Source of the DNA: Novosphingobium terrae
GTDB taxonomy: Bacteria > Pseudomonadota > Alphaproteobacteria > Sphingomonadales > Sphingomonadaceae
Length of the DNA: 64,000 bases
Direction of reading: 5' to 3'
Assembly: GCF_017163935.1 (NCBI RefSeq)
Contig: NZ_JABVZR010000002.1
Coordinates: 2,356,001-2,420,000 of the forward strand
The notes under the pieces are model-generated. The model saw only the letters and a program-made list of their open reading frames with translations. It did no database searches and was not told the origin of the DNA. This document shows, piece after piece, positions 34,538 to 44,868 of the stretch. Every line of letters begins with the position of its first letter. The stretch's first letter is position 1. Made by a program: the position numbers and the translations under genes.

Positions 34538-35494
34538 ATGCCTGTGATCGGACCGTTGTCCTTCGCGCTGGAAGTGCCCTCCCTTGAGGAGGGCATTGCC
34601 TTTTACACCGATGCCGGTCTGGCGGCTGTGCAGGATGGCAATCGTGTCGATCTGCGTTGTGCCGATCAGGAAAGGCCCTGCATCACGCTGCTGGGCGGCT
34701 TCGCCCGCAAGCGCCTGCACCATATCGCGTTGCGGGCCGATGGGCTGGCACAGATCGCCGAAGATGTGCCCGCTGCGGGGGGCATGGTGGTGCACGCGCC
34801 TGAAGGTTTCGATGCAGGCGGGCTATGGGTCACCGATCCGCATGGCATGCTGTTCCATCTGGTCGCTCTGCCAGCGGAAGAACCGCTGCCCGCAGCAGAG
34901 CCCTTTGCCATCAACGCGCCGGGGCGCATTGTGCGCAACCGCCGCTCTGCGATCCTGCCCGCGCGCGCTTATGCACCGGCCAAGCCGCTGCGTCTGGGGC
35001 ATATGCTATGCTTCAGCCCTGATGTGCTGGCCAGCGTGCGCTTTGTCACCGAAGGTCTGGGCATGGCGCTGGCGGATCAGGCGCAGGATGTGATCGCTTT
35101 CACCTGCGCGCGCAAGAACAGCGATCATCATGTGCTAGCCTTTGCCAAATCGCCGGGCATCGGTTTTCACCACGCCAGCTTTCAGGTCAACGATCCCGAT
35201 GAGGTGGGCCGTAGCGGGCGTGCTCTGGTCGATCGTGCCGGACGGGGTGACTGGGGTTTCGGCCGCCACACCATCGGATCGAACTTCTTCCATTATATTC
35301 AGGACCCTTGGGGGTCATGGTTCGAATATTACGCCGACATGGATTTCATCGACGACCATGCGCTGTGGACGCCGACCAATTATGCCATGGAAGACAGTCT
35401 GGCCAGTTGGGGTCCGAAACTGCCCGAAGACTTCGTGCATAATTACGAGGTCAGTGAGGCTTTCGCGCCTCGGGACGTGGCACCTGCCTCATAA
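34538..35494 (+). CDS. VOC-family protein, two-domain type I extradiol dioxygenase-like
   Basis: 318 residues in two VOC modules. The C-terminal module has the full 2-His-1-Glu iron pattern: His in LRLGHMLCFSPD, His in GIGFHHASFQV and Glu in GSWFEYYADMD, with HTIGSNFFHYIQDPWG before the last ligand. This is the arrangement of catechol 2,3-dioxygenases of the BphC type. The substrate is unknown. The gene's last six bases overlap the 3' end of the Lrp regulator gene on the other strand. Confidence 0.87.
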   Translation: MPVIGPLSFALEVPSLEEGIAFYTDAGLAAVQDGNRVDLRCADQERPCITLLGGFARKRLHHIALRADGLAQIAEDVPAAGGMVVHAPEGFDAGGLWVTDPHGMLFHLVALPAEEPLPAAEPFAINAPGRIVRNRRSAILPARAYAPAKPLRLGHMLCFSPDVLASVRFVTEGLGMALADQAQDVIAFTCARKNSDHHVLAFAKSPGIGFHHASFQVNDPDEVGRSGRALVDRAGRGDWGFGRHTIGSNFFHYIQDPWGSWFEYYADMDFIDDHALWTPTNYAMEDSLASWGPKLPEDFVHNYEVSEAFAPRDVAPAS

Positions 35495-35956
35495 AGGCAG
35501 CGATGTCTTATAGACCACCGGCCTCAGGGCGAAGCTGGTGGTCACCTGCGAAACGCCGGGAATGCGGGTCAGCTTCTGGCGCAGGAAATCCTCGAAAGCG
35601 CCCAGGGATTCGAACATCACGCGCAACTGGTAATCGGAATCGCCGGTCATCATGTAGCATTCCATCACCTCGGGGAAACCGGCCACGGTGTCCTCGAAAA
35701 GCGCCAGATTCCGGTCATCCTGCCGGTCCAGGCGCACGCGGATAAAGGCGGTGACGGGCAAGCCGGCGGTGATCGGATCGACCAGAGCGACATAGCGGAA
35801 GATCACGCCGTCGCTCTCCAGCTGGCGCAACCGGCGCAGGCAGGGCGATGGCGACAGGCCGACCCGATCCGACAGATCCTGATTGGTCATCCGCCCATCC
35901 GCCTGCAATTCATTGAGAATACGCCGGTCTATCTGATCGATGACTCGCGATGACAT
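35489..35956 (-). CDS. Lrp/AsnC-family transcriptional regulator
   Basis: 155 residues. The helix-turn-helix DRRILNELQADGRMTNQDLS with VGLSPSPCLRRLRQLE is exactly that of Lrp. The RAM ligand-binding domain follows (VTAFIRVRLDR, VMECYMMTGDSDYQLRV). It is divergent from the acetolactate synthase gene with an AT-rich 147-base interval, as expected for a regulator responding to an amino acid such as leucine or a keto acid. Confidence 0.93.
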   Translation of the reverse strand: MSSRVIDQIDRRILNELQADGRMTNQDLSDRVGLSPSPCLRRLRQLESDGVIFRYVALVDPITAGLPVTAFIRVRLDRQDDRNLALFEDTVAGFPEVMECYMMTGDSDYQLRVMFESLGAFEDFLRQKLTRIPGVSQVTTSFALRPVVYKTSLPL

Positions 35957-36103
35957 GGATATCTCCCGATATTGGCATAATCTGCCTCTTAATTATCCAA
36001 ATTGGTAGATCATGCTAAAAATAGAGTCAATCGAGGCATGGTTTGCAAGGACTCTCCTCGCGATCTGCGGTAGGGTCATCGGGCAAAAAAGAAAGTAAGA
36101 GCG

Positions 36104-37867
36104 ATGCGGGAGTTATCCATCCTATCCGGCGCGCAAATCCTGGTGCGCACGCTGGTCGACCTGGGGGTCGATACGGTGTTCGGTTATCCGGGCGGCGCGG
36201 TTCTGCCGATCTATGACGCGCTGTTCGATGAGGCGCGCATCCGCCATGTGCTGGTGCGCCATGAGGCCGGCGCGGCTCATGCGGCGGAGGGCTATGCCCG
36301 TTCCAGCGGCAAGGTGGGGGTGGTGCTGGTCACCTCCGGCCCGGGGATCATCAACACGGTGACCGGCCTAGCCGATGCGATGATGGATTCCATCCCCATC
36401 GTGGTGCTGAGCGGGCAGGTGCCCACGCCGCTGATCGGCACCGATGCCTTTCAGGAATGCGATGCTGTGGGCATCACGCGGCACTGCACCAAGCACAATT
36501 ATCTGGTGAAGGATGTCGCGAAGCTGGAAGGCGTGTTGCGCGAAGGCTTCCAGATCGCCGGATCGGGGCGCCCCGGCCCCATCGCCATCGATATTCCTAA
36601 GGATGTGCAACTGGCGCGGGCCCCCTGGCCGGGCGTCGCTGCGCCGATGCGCGCTTCCTATCGCCCGGCCTTCGCTGCCGAGGATCAGGCGCTGGCCCGC
36701 GCGGTGGAGATGCTGGCGCAGGCGCGGCGCCCGGTGTTCTACACTGGCGGCGGTGTTATCAATGCAGGCTCTGCGGCCAGCGAGGCCCTGCGTGAGATCG
36801 CTACGCTGAGCGGGGCGCCGGTCACCTCCACGCTGATGGGGCTGGGGGCCTTTCCGGCAAGCTCGCCGCAATGGCTGGGGATGCTGGGCATGCATGGCAC
36901 CTATGAAGCCAATCTGGCGATGCATGAGGCCGATCTGATCGTGGCTGTGGGCGCGCGTTTCGACGATCGCGTGACGGGGCGGCTGGATGCCTTCGCGCCC
37001 CATGCTCGGAAGGTGCATATCGACATTGACCGCAGCTCCATCGGCAAGAATGTGCCCGTGGATGTGGCGATCAACGCCGATGCGGCGCAGGCCTTGCGCG
37101 GGATGACTGCGCAATGGCGCGATGCGGGCCATCAGGCGCAGGACCTTTCGCCATGGTGGCGCCGGATTGACGAATGGCGCGCGCGCGATTGCCTCGCCTT
37201 TGAGCAACCGCCTGAGGGCATCGCCCCTCAGGCTGCCTTGCAGGCCCTGTGGCGACAGGTGGCTCACCGCGATCCCATCGTCAGCACAGAGGTGGGGCAG
37301 CATCAGATGTGGGCCGCTCAGCATCTGGGTTTCGAGGCCCCGCGCCGCTGGCTGACCAGCGGCGGGCTGGGCACGATGGGCTATGGCCTGCCCGCTGCCA
37401 TCGGCGCACAGGCGGCCAATCCCGGGCGGCTGGTGATCGATGTCTCGGGCGATGCCTCGTTTCAGATGAACATGCAGGAGATGTCGACCGCCGTGCAGTT
37501 CCGCCTGCCGGTCAAGATTTTCCTGCTCAACAATGAGCTGCTCGGCATGGTCCGGCAGTTGCAGGATGTCGATTACGGCGGGCGCTATGCCGCCAGCTAT
37601 TCGGAATCCCTGCCCGATTTTGTCGAACTGGCGCGCGCCTATGGCTGGCACGGGCTGCGTATCGATGACCCCGCCGATCTGGAAGCGGGCATCGCCGAGA
37701 TGATCGACCATCCCGGCCCGGTGCTGGTCGATGTGCGCGTGGCCCGTTTCGACAATTGCTATCCCATGGTGCCCAGCGGCGCCGCGCATAACCAGATGCT
37801 GCTCGGCCCCCATGATCGCCTGCCTGACCGTCGGATGCTGGCTCAGGATGCGGAAGCCTTGCTGTGA
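36104..37867 (+). CDS. acetolactate synthase-type large subunit (TPP enzyme)
   Basis: 587 residues, close to biosynthetic IlvB/IlvI. The TPP catalytic Glu is in VRHEAGAAHAAEGYAR. The TPP/Mg motif is GDASFQMNMQEM with a following NN (FLLNNELLGMV). FGYPGGAVLPIYDAL and SGPGIINTVTGLADAM are standard. It condenses two pyruvates, or pyruvate with 2-oxobutyrate. No small regulatory subunit (ilvH) follows; instead the E1 and E2 genes of a 2-oxoacid dehydrogenase do, with a four-base overlap. This suggests a role different from the housekeeping enzyme. Confidence 0.88.
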   Translation: MRELSILSGAQILVRTLVDLGVDTVFGYPGGAVLPIYDALFDEARIRHVLVRHEAGAAHAAEGYARSSGKVGVVLVTSGPGIINTVTGLADAMMDSIPIVVLSGQVPTPLIGTDAFQECDAVGITRHCTKHNYLVKDVAKLEGVLREGFQIAGSGRPGPIAIDIPKDVQLARAPWPGVAAPMRASYRPAFAAEDQALARAVEMLAQARRPVFYTGGGVINAGSAASEALREIATLSGAPVTSTLMGLGAFPASSPQWLGMLGMHGTYEANLAMHEADLIVAVGARFDDRVTGRLDAFAPHARKVHIDIDRSSIGKNVPVDVAINADAAQALRGMTAQWRDAGHQAQDLSPWWRRIDEWRARDCLAFEQPPEGIAPQAALQALWRQVAHRDPIVSTEVGQHQMWAAQHLGFEAPRRWLTSGGLGTMGYGLPAAIGAQAANPGRLVIDVSGDASFQMNMQEMSTAVQFRLPVKIFLLNNELLGMVRQLQDVDYGGRYAASYSESLPDFVELARAYGWHGLRIDDPADLEAGIAEMIDHPGPVLVDVRVARFDNCYPMVPSGAAHNQMLLGPHDRLPDRRMLAQDAEALL

Positions 37868-40266
37868 CCTCTCAAACCCAACCTCAACCCGGCCGGATTG
37901 ACGGCCCCGATGGAAAGTTCACTCCGATGACCACCACGATCTCGTCCGACCGGCAGGAGCTGGTCGCCTCGCTGGAGATGATGGACCAGCGGTTGCTGTG
38001 GCTGTCCTCCTGGATGATCCACAATGCCAACCATATCCGCGAAAAGACTGACGGGCTGAAGGTGGGCGGCCATCAGGCCAGCTGCGCCTCGATGACGGCG
38101 ATCATGGCGGCGCTGTACTTCCACGCGCTGGGGCCGAATGACAAGGTGGCGGTCAAGCCGCATGCCGGGCCGGTGTTGCATGCGATCCACTATCTGCTGG
38201 ATGAGCAGACGCGCGAGAAGATGGAGGCCTTCCGCGGCCTTGGCGGCGTGCAGAGCTATCCCAGCCGCACCAAGGATGTGATCCCGGTCGATTTCTCCAC
38301 CGGCTCGGTCGGGCTGGGCGTGGCGATTACCGCTTTCACCTCTCTGGTTCAGGATTATCTGATCGCGCATGGTCAGGTGAAGGAAGAGAATGCCGGGCGG
38401 ATGATCGCGCTGATGGGCGATGCCGAGCTGGATGAGGGCAACATCTATGAATGCCTGATCGAGGGCTACAAGCACGATCTGCGCAATTGCTGGTGGGTGG
38501 TCGATTACAACCGCCAGTCGCTGGATGCCACCACTGCCGACCGTATGTTCCGCCGTTTCGACGATATTTTCGAGACCTGCGGCTGGCGCGTGGTGACGCT
38601 CAAGCATGGCCGCCACCAGCGCGAGGCCTTCGCCCGCCCGGGGGGCAAGGCGCTGGAGGAATGGATCGACAGCTGCCCCAATGCCGAATTCGCGGTGCTG
38701 ACCTATCAGGGCGGCAGCCATTGGCGTGAACGCCTGATGGCCGATATCGGCGACAAACCCAACGTGAAGGCGCTGCTCGACAGCTTTGACGATGCGGGTC
38801 TGGCGCGGCTGATGACCAATCTGGGCGGCCACTGTGTGGAATCGCTGATCGATGCTTTCGACAGCGCTCAGGATGATCGGCCCACGCTGTTTATCGCCTA
38901 TACGGTGAAGGGGCAGGGCCTGCCGCTGGCCGGGCACAAGGACAATCACTCGGGCATGATGAGCCCGACCCAGATGGAGCAGTTCCGCGACAGTCTGGGC
39001 ATCACCCCCGGCACGGAATGGGACAAGTGGTGCGGTCTGGGTGAAAATGTCGCCCAGTCCTTGCAGGCTTTCGTCAACGATAGCCCGATCGCCCACCACC
39101 GCCGCGAAAGCGCCGCGCCCACCGTGCCGGTGCCCGCCATCCCCGCGCCCACCGGAGCCGAGCAATCGACTCAGGCGGCCTTCGGCAAGATCATGCACGA
39201 ACTGGCCAAGGGCGGCGAGGAACTGGCCGACCGCATCGTCACCACCGCGCCCGATGTGACCCAGACCACCAATCTGGGCGCCTTCGTCAATCAGCGCGGG
39301 CTGTTCCGGCGGCAGGAGCTGGGCGATGTGTTCCTGAAGGCCAAGATCCCCTCGACCCAGAAATGGCTGCAGCACACGGCGGGCCAACATATCGAGCTGG
39401 GCATTGCCGAGAGCAATTTCTTCCTCGTGCTGGCCGCGCTCGGGCTGGCCGGGCCGCATTTCGGCACGCGGCTGCTGCCGGTGGGCACGGTCTATGATCC
39501 CTTTATCGCGCGCGGGCTCGATGCGCTGAACTATGGCTGTTATCAGGACAGCCGCTTCCTGCTGGTCGGCACGCCTTCGGGCATCACGCTGGCCGCCGAG
39601 GGTGGCGCGCATCAGTCGATCAACACGCCGCTGATCGGCATGGGCCAGCCCGGCCTCACCACCTATGAGCCGGCCTTTGCCGATGAGGTGGCGCTGACCA
39701 TGGCGCATGCTTTCGATATCATGCAGCGCCCGGATGGCTCCTCGGTCTATCTGCGCCTCTCCACCCGCAGCATCCCGCAGGTGACGCGCGAGGATGGCAG
39801 CTGGCAGGCCGATGCGCTGGCGGGCGCCTATTGGCTGCGTCGCCCCGGCCCCGATGCCACGGCGGCGATCATCTTCTCCGGCGTGGTCGCGCCCGAGGCG
39901 CTGGCGGCGTGGGAACAGCTGGCGGATGATATTCCGGGGCTGGGGCTGATGAATGTCACCTCGCCCGATCTGCTGCATCGCGGCTGGTCCGCCTCGCGCG
40001 GGGCGCGCTGGAAGGATGAGGCGCCGGTGCCTTCGCATATCGACCGCTTGCTGGGCGATCTGGCACCGGGCGCGGGGCTGGTGACAGTGCTGGATGGCTC
40101 GCCAGCGGCCCTGTCGTGGATCGGCGGGGTGCGCGGCAATCGCATCAGCCCGCTGGGCACCGACCGCTTCGGCCAGACCGGCAATCTTTCAGACCTTTAC
40201 CGCACCTACCGGCTGGACAGCGAGGCGATCATCGACGCTGCCGCCGAACTGTTTCTGGGGAACTGA
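37864..40266 (+). CDS. homodimeric 2-oxoacid (pyruvate) dehydrogenase E1, AceE-like
   Basis: 800 residues if the GTG at 37864 (overlapping the previous stop) is used; an ATG at 37927 gives 779. It belongs to the transketolase-like AceE group: [34 protein letters not shown], the TPP motif [17 protein letters not shown] and WWVVDYNRQ, and later [19 protein letters not shown]. It decarboxylates a 2-oxoacid and passes the acyl group to E2. It is shorter than E. coli AceE (887). The pairing with acetolactate synthase and Lrp resembles 2-oxobutyrate dehydrogenases such as MdeB, so pyruvate need not be the substrate. Confidence 0.85.
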   Translation: MTSQTQPQPGRIDGPDGKFTPMTTTISSDRQELVASLEMMDQRLLWLSSWMIHNANHIREKTDGLKVGGHQASCASMTAIMAALYFHALGPNDKVAVKPHAGPVLHAIHYLLDEQTREKMEAFRGLGGVQSYPSRTKDVIPVDFSTGSVGLGVAITAFTSLVQDYLIAHGQVKEENAGRMIALMGDAELDEGNIYECLIEGYKHDLRNCWWVVDYNRQSLDATTADRMFRRFDDIFETCGWRVVTLKHGRHQREAFARPGGKALEEWIDSCPNAEFAVLTYQGGSHWRERLMADIGDKPNVKALLDSFDDAGLARLMTNLGGHCVESLIDAFDSAQDDRPTLFIAYTVKGQGLPLAGHKDNHSGMMSPTQMEQFRDSLGITPGTEWDKWCGLGENVAQSLQAFVNDSPIAHHRRESAAPTVPVPAIPAPTGAEQSTQAAFGKIMHELAKGGEELADRIVTTAPDVTQTTNLGAFVNQRGLFRRQELGDVFLKAKIPSTQKWLQHTAGQHIELGIAESNFFLVLAALGLAGPHFGTRLLPVGTVYDPFIARGLDALNYGCYQDSRFLLVGTPSGITLAAEGGAHQSINTPLIGMGQPGLTTYEPAFADEVALTMAHAFDIMQRPDGSSVYLRLSTRSIPQVTREDGSWQADALAGAYWLRRPGPDATAAIIFSGVVAPEALAAWEQLADDIPGLGLMNVTSPDLLHRGWSASRGARWKDEAPVPSHIDRLLGDLAPGAGLVTVLDGSPAALSWIGGVRGNRISPLGTDRFGQTGNLSDLYRTYRLDSEAIIDAAAELFLGN

Positions 40267-40267
40267 C

Positions 40268-41518
40268 ATGGCCATTGAATTGAGCATGCCGGCGCTGTCG
40301 CCGACGATGGAGAAGGGCACTTTGGCCCGCTGGCTGGTGAACGAGGGCGATCTCGTGAAAGCCGGCGACCAGATCGCCGAAATCGAGACTGACAAGGCGA
40401 CGATGGAATTCGAAGTGGCCGATGGCGGGCGCGTGCTGCGCCTGCTGGTCCCGGCGGGCAGCGAGAATGTTGCCGTGGGCACGGTGATCGCCGTGCTGGG
40501 CGATGCGGGGGAGGTGGTGGCTGAAACTGCTTCTGCCGCCGCGCCGGTTGTGGCGGAGAAGGCAGCGCCTGTCGCGCCTGCACCTGTCGTGGCTGTGGTG
40601 GAAGCCCCGGTCGCTGCCGCACCGCTGGTGCTGGATCGCTCGATCCCGGCCACGCCGCTGGCAAGGCGGGTCGCGGCGATCAAGGGTGTCGATCTGGGCA
40701 AGGTGCAGGGCAGCGGATCGCGCGGGCGCATCGTGGTGGCGGATCTGGGCGCGGCGATCCCCACGCGCGTTGCCCCGGTTGCGCCGCTGGCTGTTGCCGC
40801 GCCGGTGATCGCGCCGCCACCCGAGGGCGTGCCGGTGGTCAGCGAGAAGCTGTCGGGCATGCGCAAGACCATCGCCCGCCGTCTGACGGAATCCAAGCAG
40901 CAGGTGCCGCATTTCTACCTGACCTCGCGCTGCAATCTGGACGCCTTGCTGGCGCTGCGCGGTGAGCTGAACGCGGGCCTTGCCGGGCGCGGGGTGAAGC
41001 TTTCGGTCAATGATATGCTGATCAAGGCGCTGGCTCTGGCGCTGGTGGCGGTGCCCGATGCCAATGTGCAGTTCGGCGGCGATGTGCTGCATCGCTTTGG
41101 CCGGGTCGATGTCTCGATGGCGGTGGCGATCCCGGGCGGGCTAGTGACGCCGGTGCTGCGCGATGTGGCCTCGCTCTCGCTTTCGGCGATTGCCGGGCAA
41201 AGCAAGGCGCTGGCCGAAAAGGCGCGCGATGGCCGCCTGACGCCTGAGGATTATCAGGGCGGCACCGTCTCGCTCTCCAATCTCGGCATGTTCGGGGTGG
41301 ATGAGATGTTCCCGGTGATCAATCCGCCTCAGGCGCTGATCCTCGGCACGGCGGCGGGTGTGCGTCAGCCTTGGGATGTAAAGGGCGAGATCGCTCTGGC
41401 CACGATCATGGCGGCCACGGCCAGCTTCGATCATCGCGCCATCGATGGTGCGGTGGCGGCGCAATTTATGGCCGCCTTGCGCGATCTGATCGAGGCCCCG
41501 ATCCAGTTGGTGGCCTGA
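40268..41518 (+). CDS. dihydrolipoamide acyltransferase (E2) of 2-oxoacid dehydrogenase
   Basis: 416 residues from the ATG at 40268, one base after the E1 stop. Domains in order: one lipoyl domain (residues 1-76, lipoyl Lys in [11 protein letters not shown]), an Ala/Pro-rich linker, a peripheral subunit-binding domain ([29 protein letters not shown]), a second linker, and the catalytic domain ending with the active-site motif [10 protein letters not shown]. It forms the core of the complex with the upstream E1. No E3 (lipoamide dehydrogenase) is present nearby. Confidence 0.92.
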   Translation: MAIELSMPALSPTMEKGTLARWLVNEGDLVKAGDQIAEIETDKATMEFEVADGGRVLRLLVPAGSENVAVGTVIAVLGDAGEVVAETASAAAPVVAEKAAPVAPAPVVAVVEAPVAAAPLVLDRSIPATPLARRVAAIKGVDLGKVQGSGSRGRIVVADLGAAIPTRVAPVAPLAVAAPVIAPPPEGVPVVSEKLSGMRKTIARRLTESKQQVPHFYLTSRCNLDALLALRGELNAGLAGRGVKLSVNDMLIKALALALVAVPDANVQFGGDVLHRFGRVDVSMAVAIPGGLVTPVLRDVASLSLSAIAGQSKALAEKARDGRLTPEDYQGGTVSLSNLGMFGVDEMFPVINPPQALILGTAAGVRQPWDVKGEIALATIMAATASFDHRAIDGAVAAQFMAALRDLIEAPIQLVA

Positions 41519-41535
41519 ACACAGGCAAAAAAGGG

Positions 41536-41560
41536 GGGGGCGGCATCCTGTGCCGCCCCC
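41536..41560. terminator. bidirectional intrinsic terminator
   Basis: GGGGGCGGCA (41536-41545) pairs perfectly with TGCCGCCCCC (41551-41560) around a five-base loop. It is flanked by AAAAAA on the left and TTATT on the right. It lies between the convergent E2 and TonB-receptor genes and can serve both. Confidence 0.85.
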
Positions 41561-41572
41561 TTATTGTATGCG

Positions 41573-43807
41573 TTAGAAGGTAACCTTGCCCGTTACGCCA
41601 AAGGTGCGCGGCGGCTGGCCGTAAGACACCGGATAGCCGATGGCCTGTGATGTCGCATTGTTCAGCACAATGGCATTGAGCAGGTTGCGGCCCCAGATCG
41701 AGACCGTCAGTGCGCTATGCGCGGGTTGCCAGCTCAGCGAGCTGTTAAGCAGCGTATAGGCGCCTTGAGTCAGGAAGTTATCCGCCTCGAACTTGTAATT
41801 GCCGTTGTAATTTCCGGTAACATTGGCGTGGAATGTGCCGGACGAGAACTGCTTTTCATAGTCCAGCGCCAGCGTGCCCACGAATTTCTGCGATTGCGGG
41901 ATGCGGTTGCCCGAAGCATCCACGCTGATCAGCGTGGCGCCGCCCGTTGCCTTGGGAATGCTGCCCACGGCATTGGGATAGGAGGTGAAATGGGCATGCA
42001 GCATTTCAAAGCCGCCGCTCAGGCTGAACTCTGAGGTCAACTTGGCGTTGAAATCGACATCCAGACCATAGAGCCGCGCTCTGGCGCCGTTCACCACCGT
42101 CTGCGAGACGCCGACGAACTGCGTCACCTGCAGATTGTCGTAATTATAGTAGAAGCCGCCCGCGTTCAGGCGCAGCCGCCGACCGAAGAGTTCGGTCTTG
42201 AAACCGGCCTCATAGGCGTCGAGCTTTTCGGGCAGATAGGCCGGGTTGGAAGGCGTGAGAATGTTGAAGCCGCCGCTCTTGATCCCGCGATTGTAGGAGA
42301 CATAGCCCAGAACCGTCGAGGTGAACTGATGACTGAGCGCTGCGCGCCAGGTCGGCTTGTTGATCGTCAGCGGGGCGGGGTTGTAGTTCACATTGATCGT
42401 GTTGCCATTGTAGAGGTTGAGCAGCGCATTGCCCACCAATTCGCGCTTTTCATAGGTGTATCGCGCGCCCAGCGTCAGCGTGGTGTCCTTCAGCAGGGTG
42501 ATGTCCATCTGGCCGAAGGGCGCGACGGATTGCGTTTTTTCAGAGCCATAGGTCAGCGTGCTCTGGTTCGCGGTGGGCGGACCGTTGGTGGCGCCGTAGA
42601 AGGTGGGGAAGAAGTCGCGGAAGACGGGCGAATTGCTGTTGCGGTTGAAGAAATAGAACACGCCGAAGGTGTATTTCACCGGGCCGTTGCCGACCGAGGA
42701 CAGTTGCAGTTCCTCCGAGAAGGACTTGTTCGGCTGATTGCCAGGCGCCACGCCGACATAGAAGATGGGCGTGCCGCTGGGCGCATCGTCAAACAAATAG
42801 CTGGTGGTGCCCTGCCGATAGGCGGTGATCGAGGTCAGCTTGGCAAAGGACAGCCGGTGCTCCGCCGTCAGGCTGACGCCGCCTCCATGATAGGCCGCAT
42901 AGGGATCGATTGGCGAGGCGGTGTCCTGCTTGCCCGCCAGCCTGGTGGCAGGCCCCACGAAGGTGGTGCCGGGATAGGGCACGAAGGTATAGGTATACTG
43001 CTTGCGATCCATATAATCGCCGATCAGCATCAAGGACGTGTCCGCATCGGGCTCATAAAGCAGCTTGCCGCGCAGCGAAAGCGAATGGGCCAGCTTGAAC
43101 GTGTCATTGCCGGTCACCAGATTGGTACCCCAGCCGCGCCCCTGCGTGGCGTAATCCACTGAAATGCTGGCCGCCAGATCCTTGGCGACACCGCCGGTCA
43201 GATAGGCACCGGTGCGCAGCGTGGCGTAATTGTCGATCTCCGCCTTGACCTGTCCGGAGAACTCCTGCGTCGGGCGCTTGGTGGTGATCTGGATCACGCC
43301 GCCGGTGGAATTGCGCCCGAACAGCGTGCCTTGCGGGCCTTTCAGCACGGCGATCTGCTCCACATCGGGCAGTTCGCGGTTGCTCTCGTTCTGATTGGCC
43401 AGATAGACGCCATCGATGTAGAGCGCGACGGGGTTCTCCACCACATTGCTCGACGTGCCGATGCCGCGGATCGACGGCTGGAACACGCCGCCGCCCGAGG
43501 TACGCGAGTTCAGCCCCGGCGCCACCAGGCTGAGCGTGGGCAGGCTGACCACGCCCGAGCGCGTCAGCTGGGTGTTGTTCAGCGCGGTGACGACAATCGG
43601 CACCTTCTGCAGATTTTCAGACCGGCGCTGCGCGGTCACGATGATGTCGCCCACACCGTTGTCGGCGGCGGGCTGCGGGGCGCTGCCCTGATCGCCATCG
43701 GCTGGCTGAGCAGCTGGTGGCGGGGTCGCTTGCGCCTGCGCCGTCACGGCGGTGATGAGTGACATCGCAGCGGCGCAGGTCAGCAAGCCGCACTTCCTCT
43801 TGTTCAT
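41573..43807 (-). CDS. TonB-dependent receptor
   Basis: 744 residues. A signal peptide (cleavage near TAQAQA) and a Pro/Ala-rich spacer are followed by the TonB box (IIVTAQRRSENLQ), the plug (VPIVVTALNNTQL ... IRGIGTSSNV, VEQIAVLKGPQGTLFGRNST) and a 22-strand barrel ending in Phe (TGKVTF). It imports an unknown large or scarce molecule across the outer membrane with TonB energy. The Tat-exported protein and the LysR gene lie upstream on the same strand. Confidence 0.93.
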   Translation of the reverse strand: MNKRKCGLLTCAAAMSLITAVTAQAQATPPPAAQPADGDQGSAPQPAADNGVGDIIVTAQRRSENLQKVPIVVTALNNTQLTRSGVVSLPTLSLVAPGLNSRTSGGGVFQPSIRGIGTSSNVVENPVALYIDGVYLANQNESNRELPDVEQIAVLKGPQGTLFGRNSTGGVIQITTKRPTQEFSGQVKAEIDNYATLRTGAYLTGGVAKDLAASISVDYATQGRGWGTNLVTGNDTFKLAHSLSLRGKLLYEPDADTSLMLIGDYMDRKQYTYTFVPYPGTTFVGPATRLAGKQDTASPIDPYAAYHGGGVSLTAEHRLSFAKLTSITAYRQGTTSYLFDDAPSGTPIFYVGVAPGNQPNKSFSEELQLSSVGNGPVKYTFGVFYFFNRNSNSPVFRDFFPTFYGATNGPPTANQSTLTYGSEKTQSVAPFGQMDITLLKDTTLTLGARYTYEKRELVGNALLNLYNGNTINVNYNPAPLTINKPTWRAALSHQFTSTVLGYVSYNRGIKSGGFNILTPSNPAYLPEKLDAYEAGFKTELFGRRLRLNAGGFYYNYDNLQVTQFVGVSQTVVNGARARLYGLDVDFNAKLTSEFSLSGGFEMLHAHFTSYPNAVGSIPKATGGATLISVDASGNRIPQSQKFVGTLALDYEKQFSSGTFHANVTGNYNGNYKFEADNFLTQGAYTLLNSSLSWQPAHSALTVSIWGRNLLNAIVLNNATSQAIGYPVSYGQPPRTFGVTGKVTF

Positions 43808-43975
43808 TCGGGCTCTCCCAGATCGCCGGGTTCTTTCGACCGCTGGCGGCTATATTTCACCATGACAGAGATGATGGCGAAGGAGAGCTTGTTCGATTTT
43901 GCCTATATGCGAAACGATGGCAAAGAGCATATCCCGATGCTGACGGTGTATCGCTGATGAGGGGCATGGTTCCTC

Positions 43976-44755
43976 TCAAGCCGGGCGATAGGTGAACCCA
44001 AAGCCGCGCGTGCGGTCCAGCGCGGGGGAGGGCGCGCCGGCGCCGTTGAGAATGCCGCGGAAGGTCGCAGCCAGATCGCTGGTCAGCAGCTCCATGGTGA
44101 AGAGATAGCGCGGGCGATCGGCGGGCGGGCCGGGCTGGATGTCGGCCAGAATATCCCTTGTGCCGCTCAACACGCCTGCCTTGCCCATCAGTTCGGGCTG
44201 ATGCACGTGATCGTACCAGTCATCATAGGCTGCTTCCTGACCCGCCACGGCATCGCCGAAAGCCAGAATGATCGTGCGCTCCTTTGTGCCGGGCGCCGCG
44301 CCTTGCGGCTCGCCGCCCACGCCCGGCGTGGTGGGGCGATAGGAGCGATAGGCGAAGGTCTGGACCGAGGCGGAGCTTTCCGGCGGCCACACCTGGCCCA
44401 GCGCGCCGCGCCGGGCGATTTCGCGCGCCGCCATGTCAAAACCGGCGGACTGGATCGTGTAGATCGTCAGATGCGCGGGCGTTTTTCTGGCGGTATGGCG
44501 CAGCTCCAGCGGGCCCGGCACGAAATGATGTGCTGCGAGGACGCCGGGGATGGAAAGCATGGTTCGGGCTGCGGCTGCCCTTTGCCATTGGGCATAGGCC
44601 TCTTCCTGCCCGGGCAGGGGATCGCTGAAGATCAGCAGGGAATGGTGGCCGGGTGACGACGGCGCCGCCCATGCACGCGTAGCACCACAGGCGATCATGC
44701 CTGCCCCCATCCCGACCAGCGTGGTAAAATCGCGCCGTGTGATTGTCGCTTTCAT
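43976..44755 (-). CDS. Tat-exported protein with two ferredoxin-like (DABB-type) repeats
   Basis: 259 residues from the ATG at 44755. The N-terminus carries a twin-arginine signal (TRRDFTTLVGMGAGMIA, cleavage near AWA). The mature part has two similar units: SLLIFSDPLPGQEEAYAQW and TIILAFGDAVAGQEAAYDDW, each followed by a PGVL/AGVL turn, as in dimeric alpha-beta barrel (EthD-like) proteins. Export in folded form suggests a cofactor or tight fold. It may work with the TonB receptor encoded 168 bases downstream. Confidence 0.78.
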   Translation of the reverse strand: MKATITRRDFTTLVGMGAGMIACGATRAWAAPSSPGHHSLLIFSDPLPGQEEAYAQWQRAAAARTMLSIPGVLAAHHFVPGPLELRHTARKTPAHLTIYTIQSAGFDMAAREIARRGALGQVWPPESSASVQTFAYRSYRPTTPGVGGEPQGAAPGTKERTIILAFGDAVAGQEAAYDDWYDHVHQPELMGKAGVLSGTRDILADIQPGPPADRPRYLFTMELLTSDLAATFRGILNGAGAPSPALDRTRGFGFTYRPA

Positions 44756-44868
44756 GAATCCCTCCTGGCTGGCCTGTGAGGCGCCGCTTCGGGCGGAGGA
44801 TAGTCCCGCGCAGATGGGTGAGAGTGATGCCATCTTCGCAAGACCGATGCCTTTAAAGGCATCGCTTT

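Noticed and set aside
36368..37813. 481-residue open frame on the minus strand
   Set aside because: It is antisense to acetolactate synthase and has no protein-like features.
37843..40038. 731-residue open frame on the minus strand
   Set aside because: It lies wholly opposite the AceE-type E1 gene, has low-complexity His/Arg/Gln-rich content and no motif; it is the antisense shadow of a GC-rich gene.
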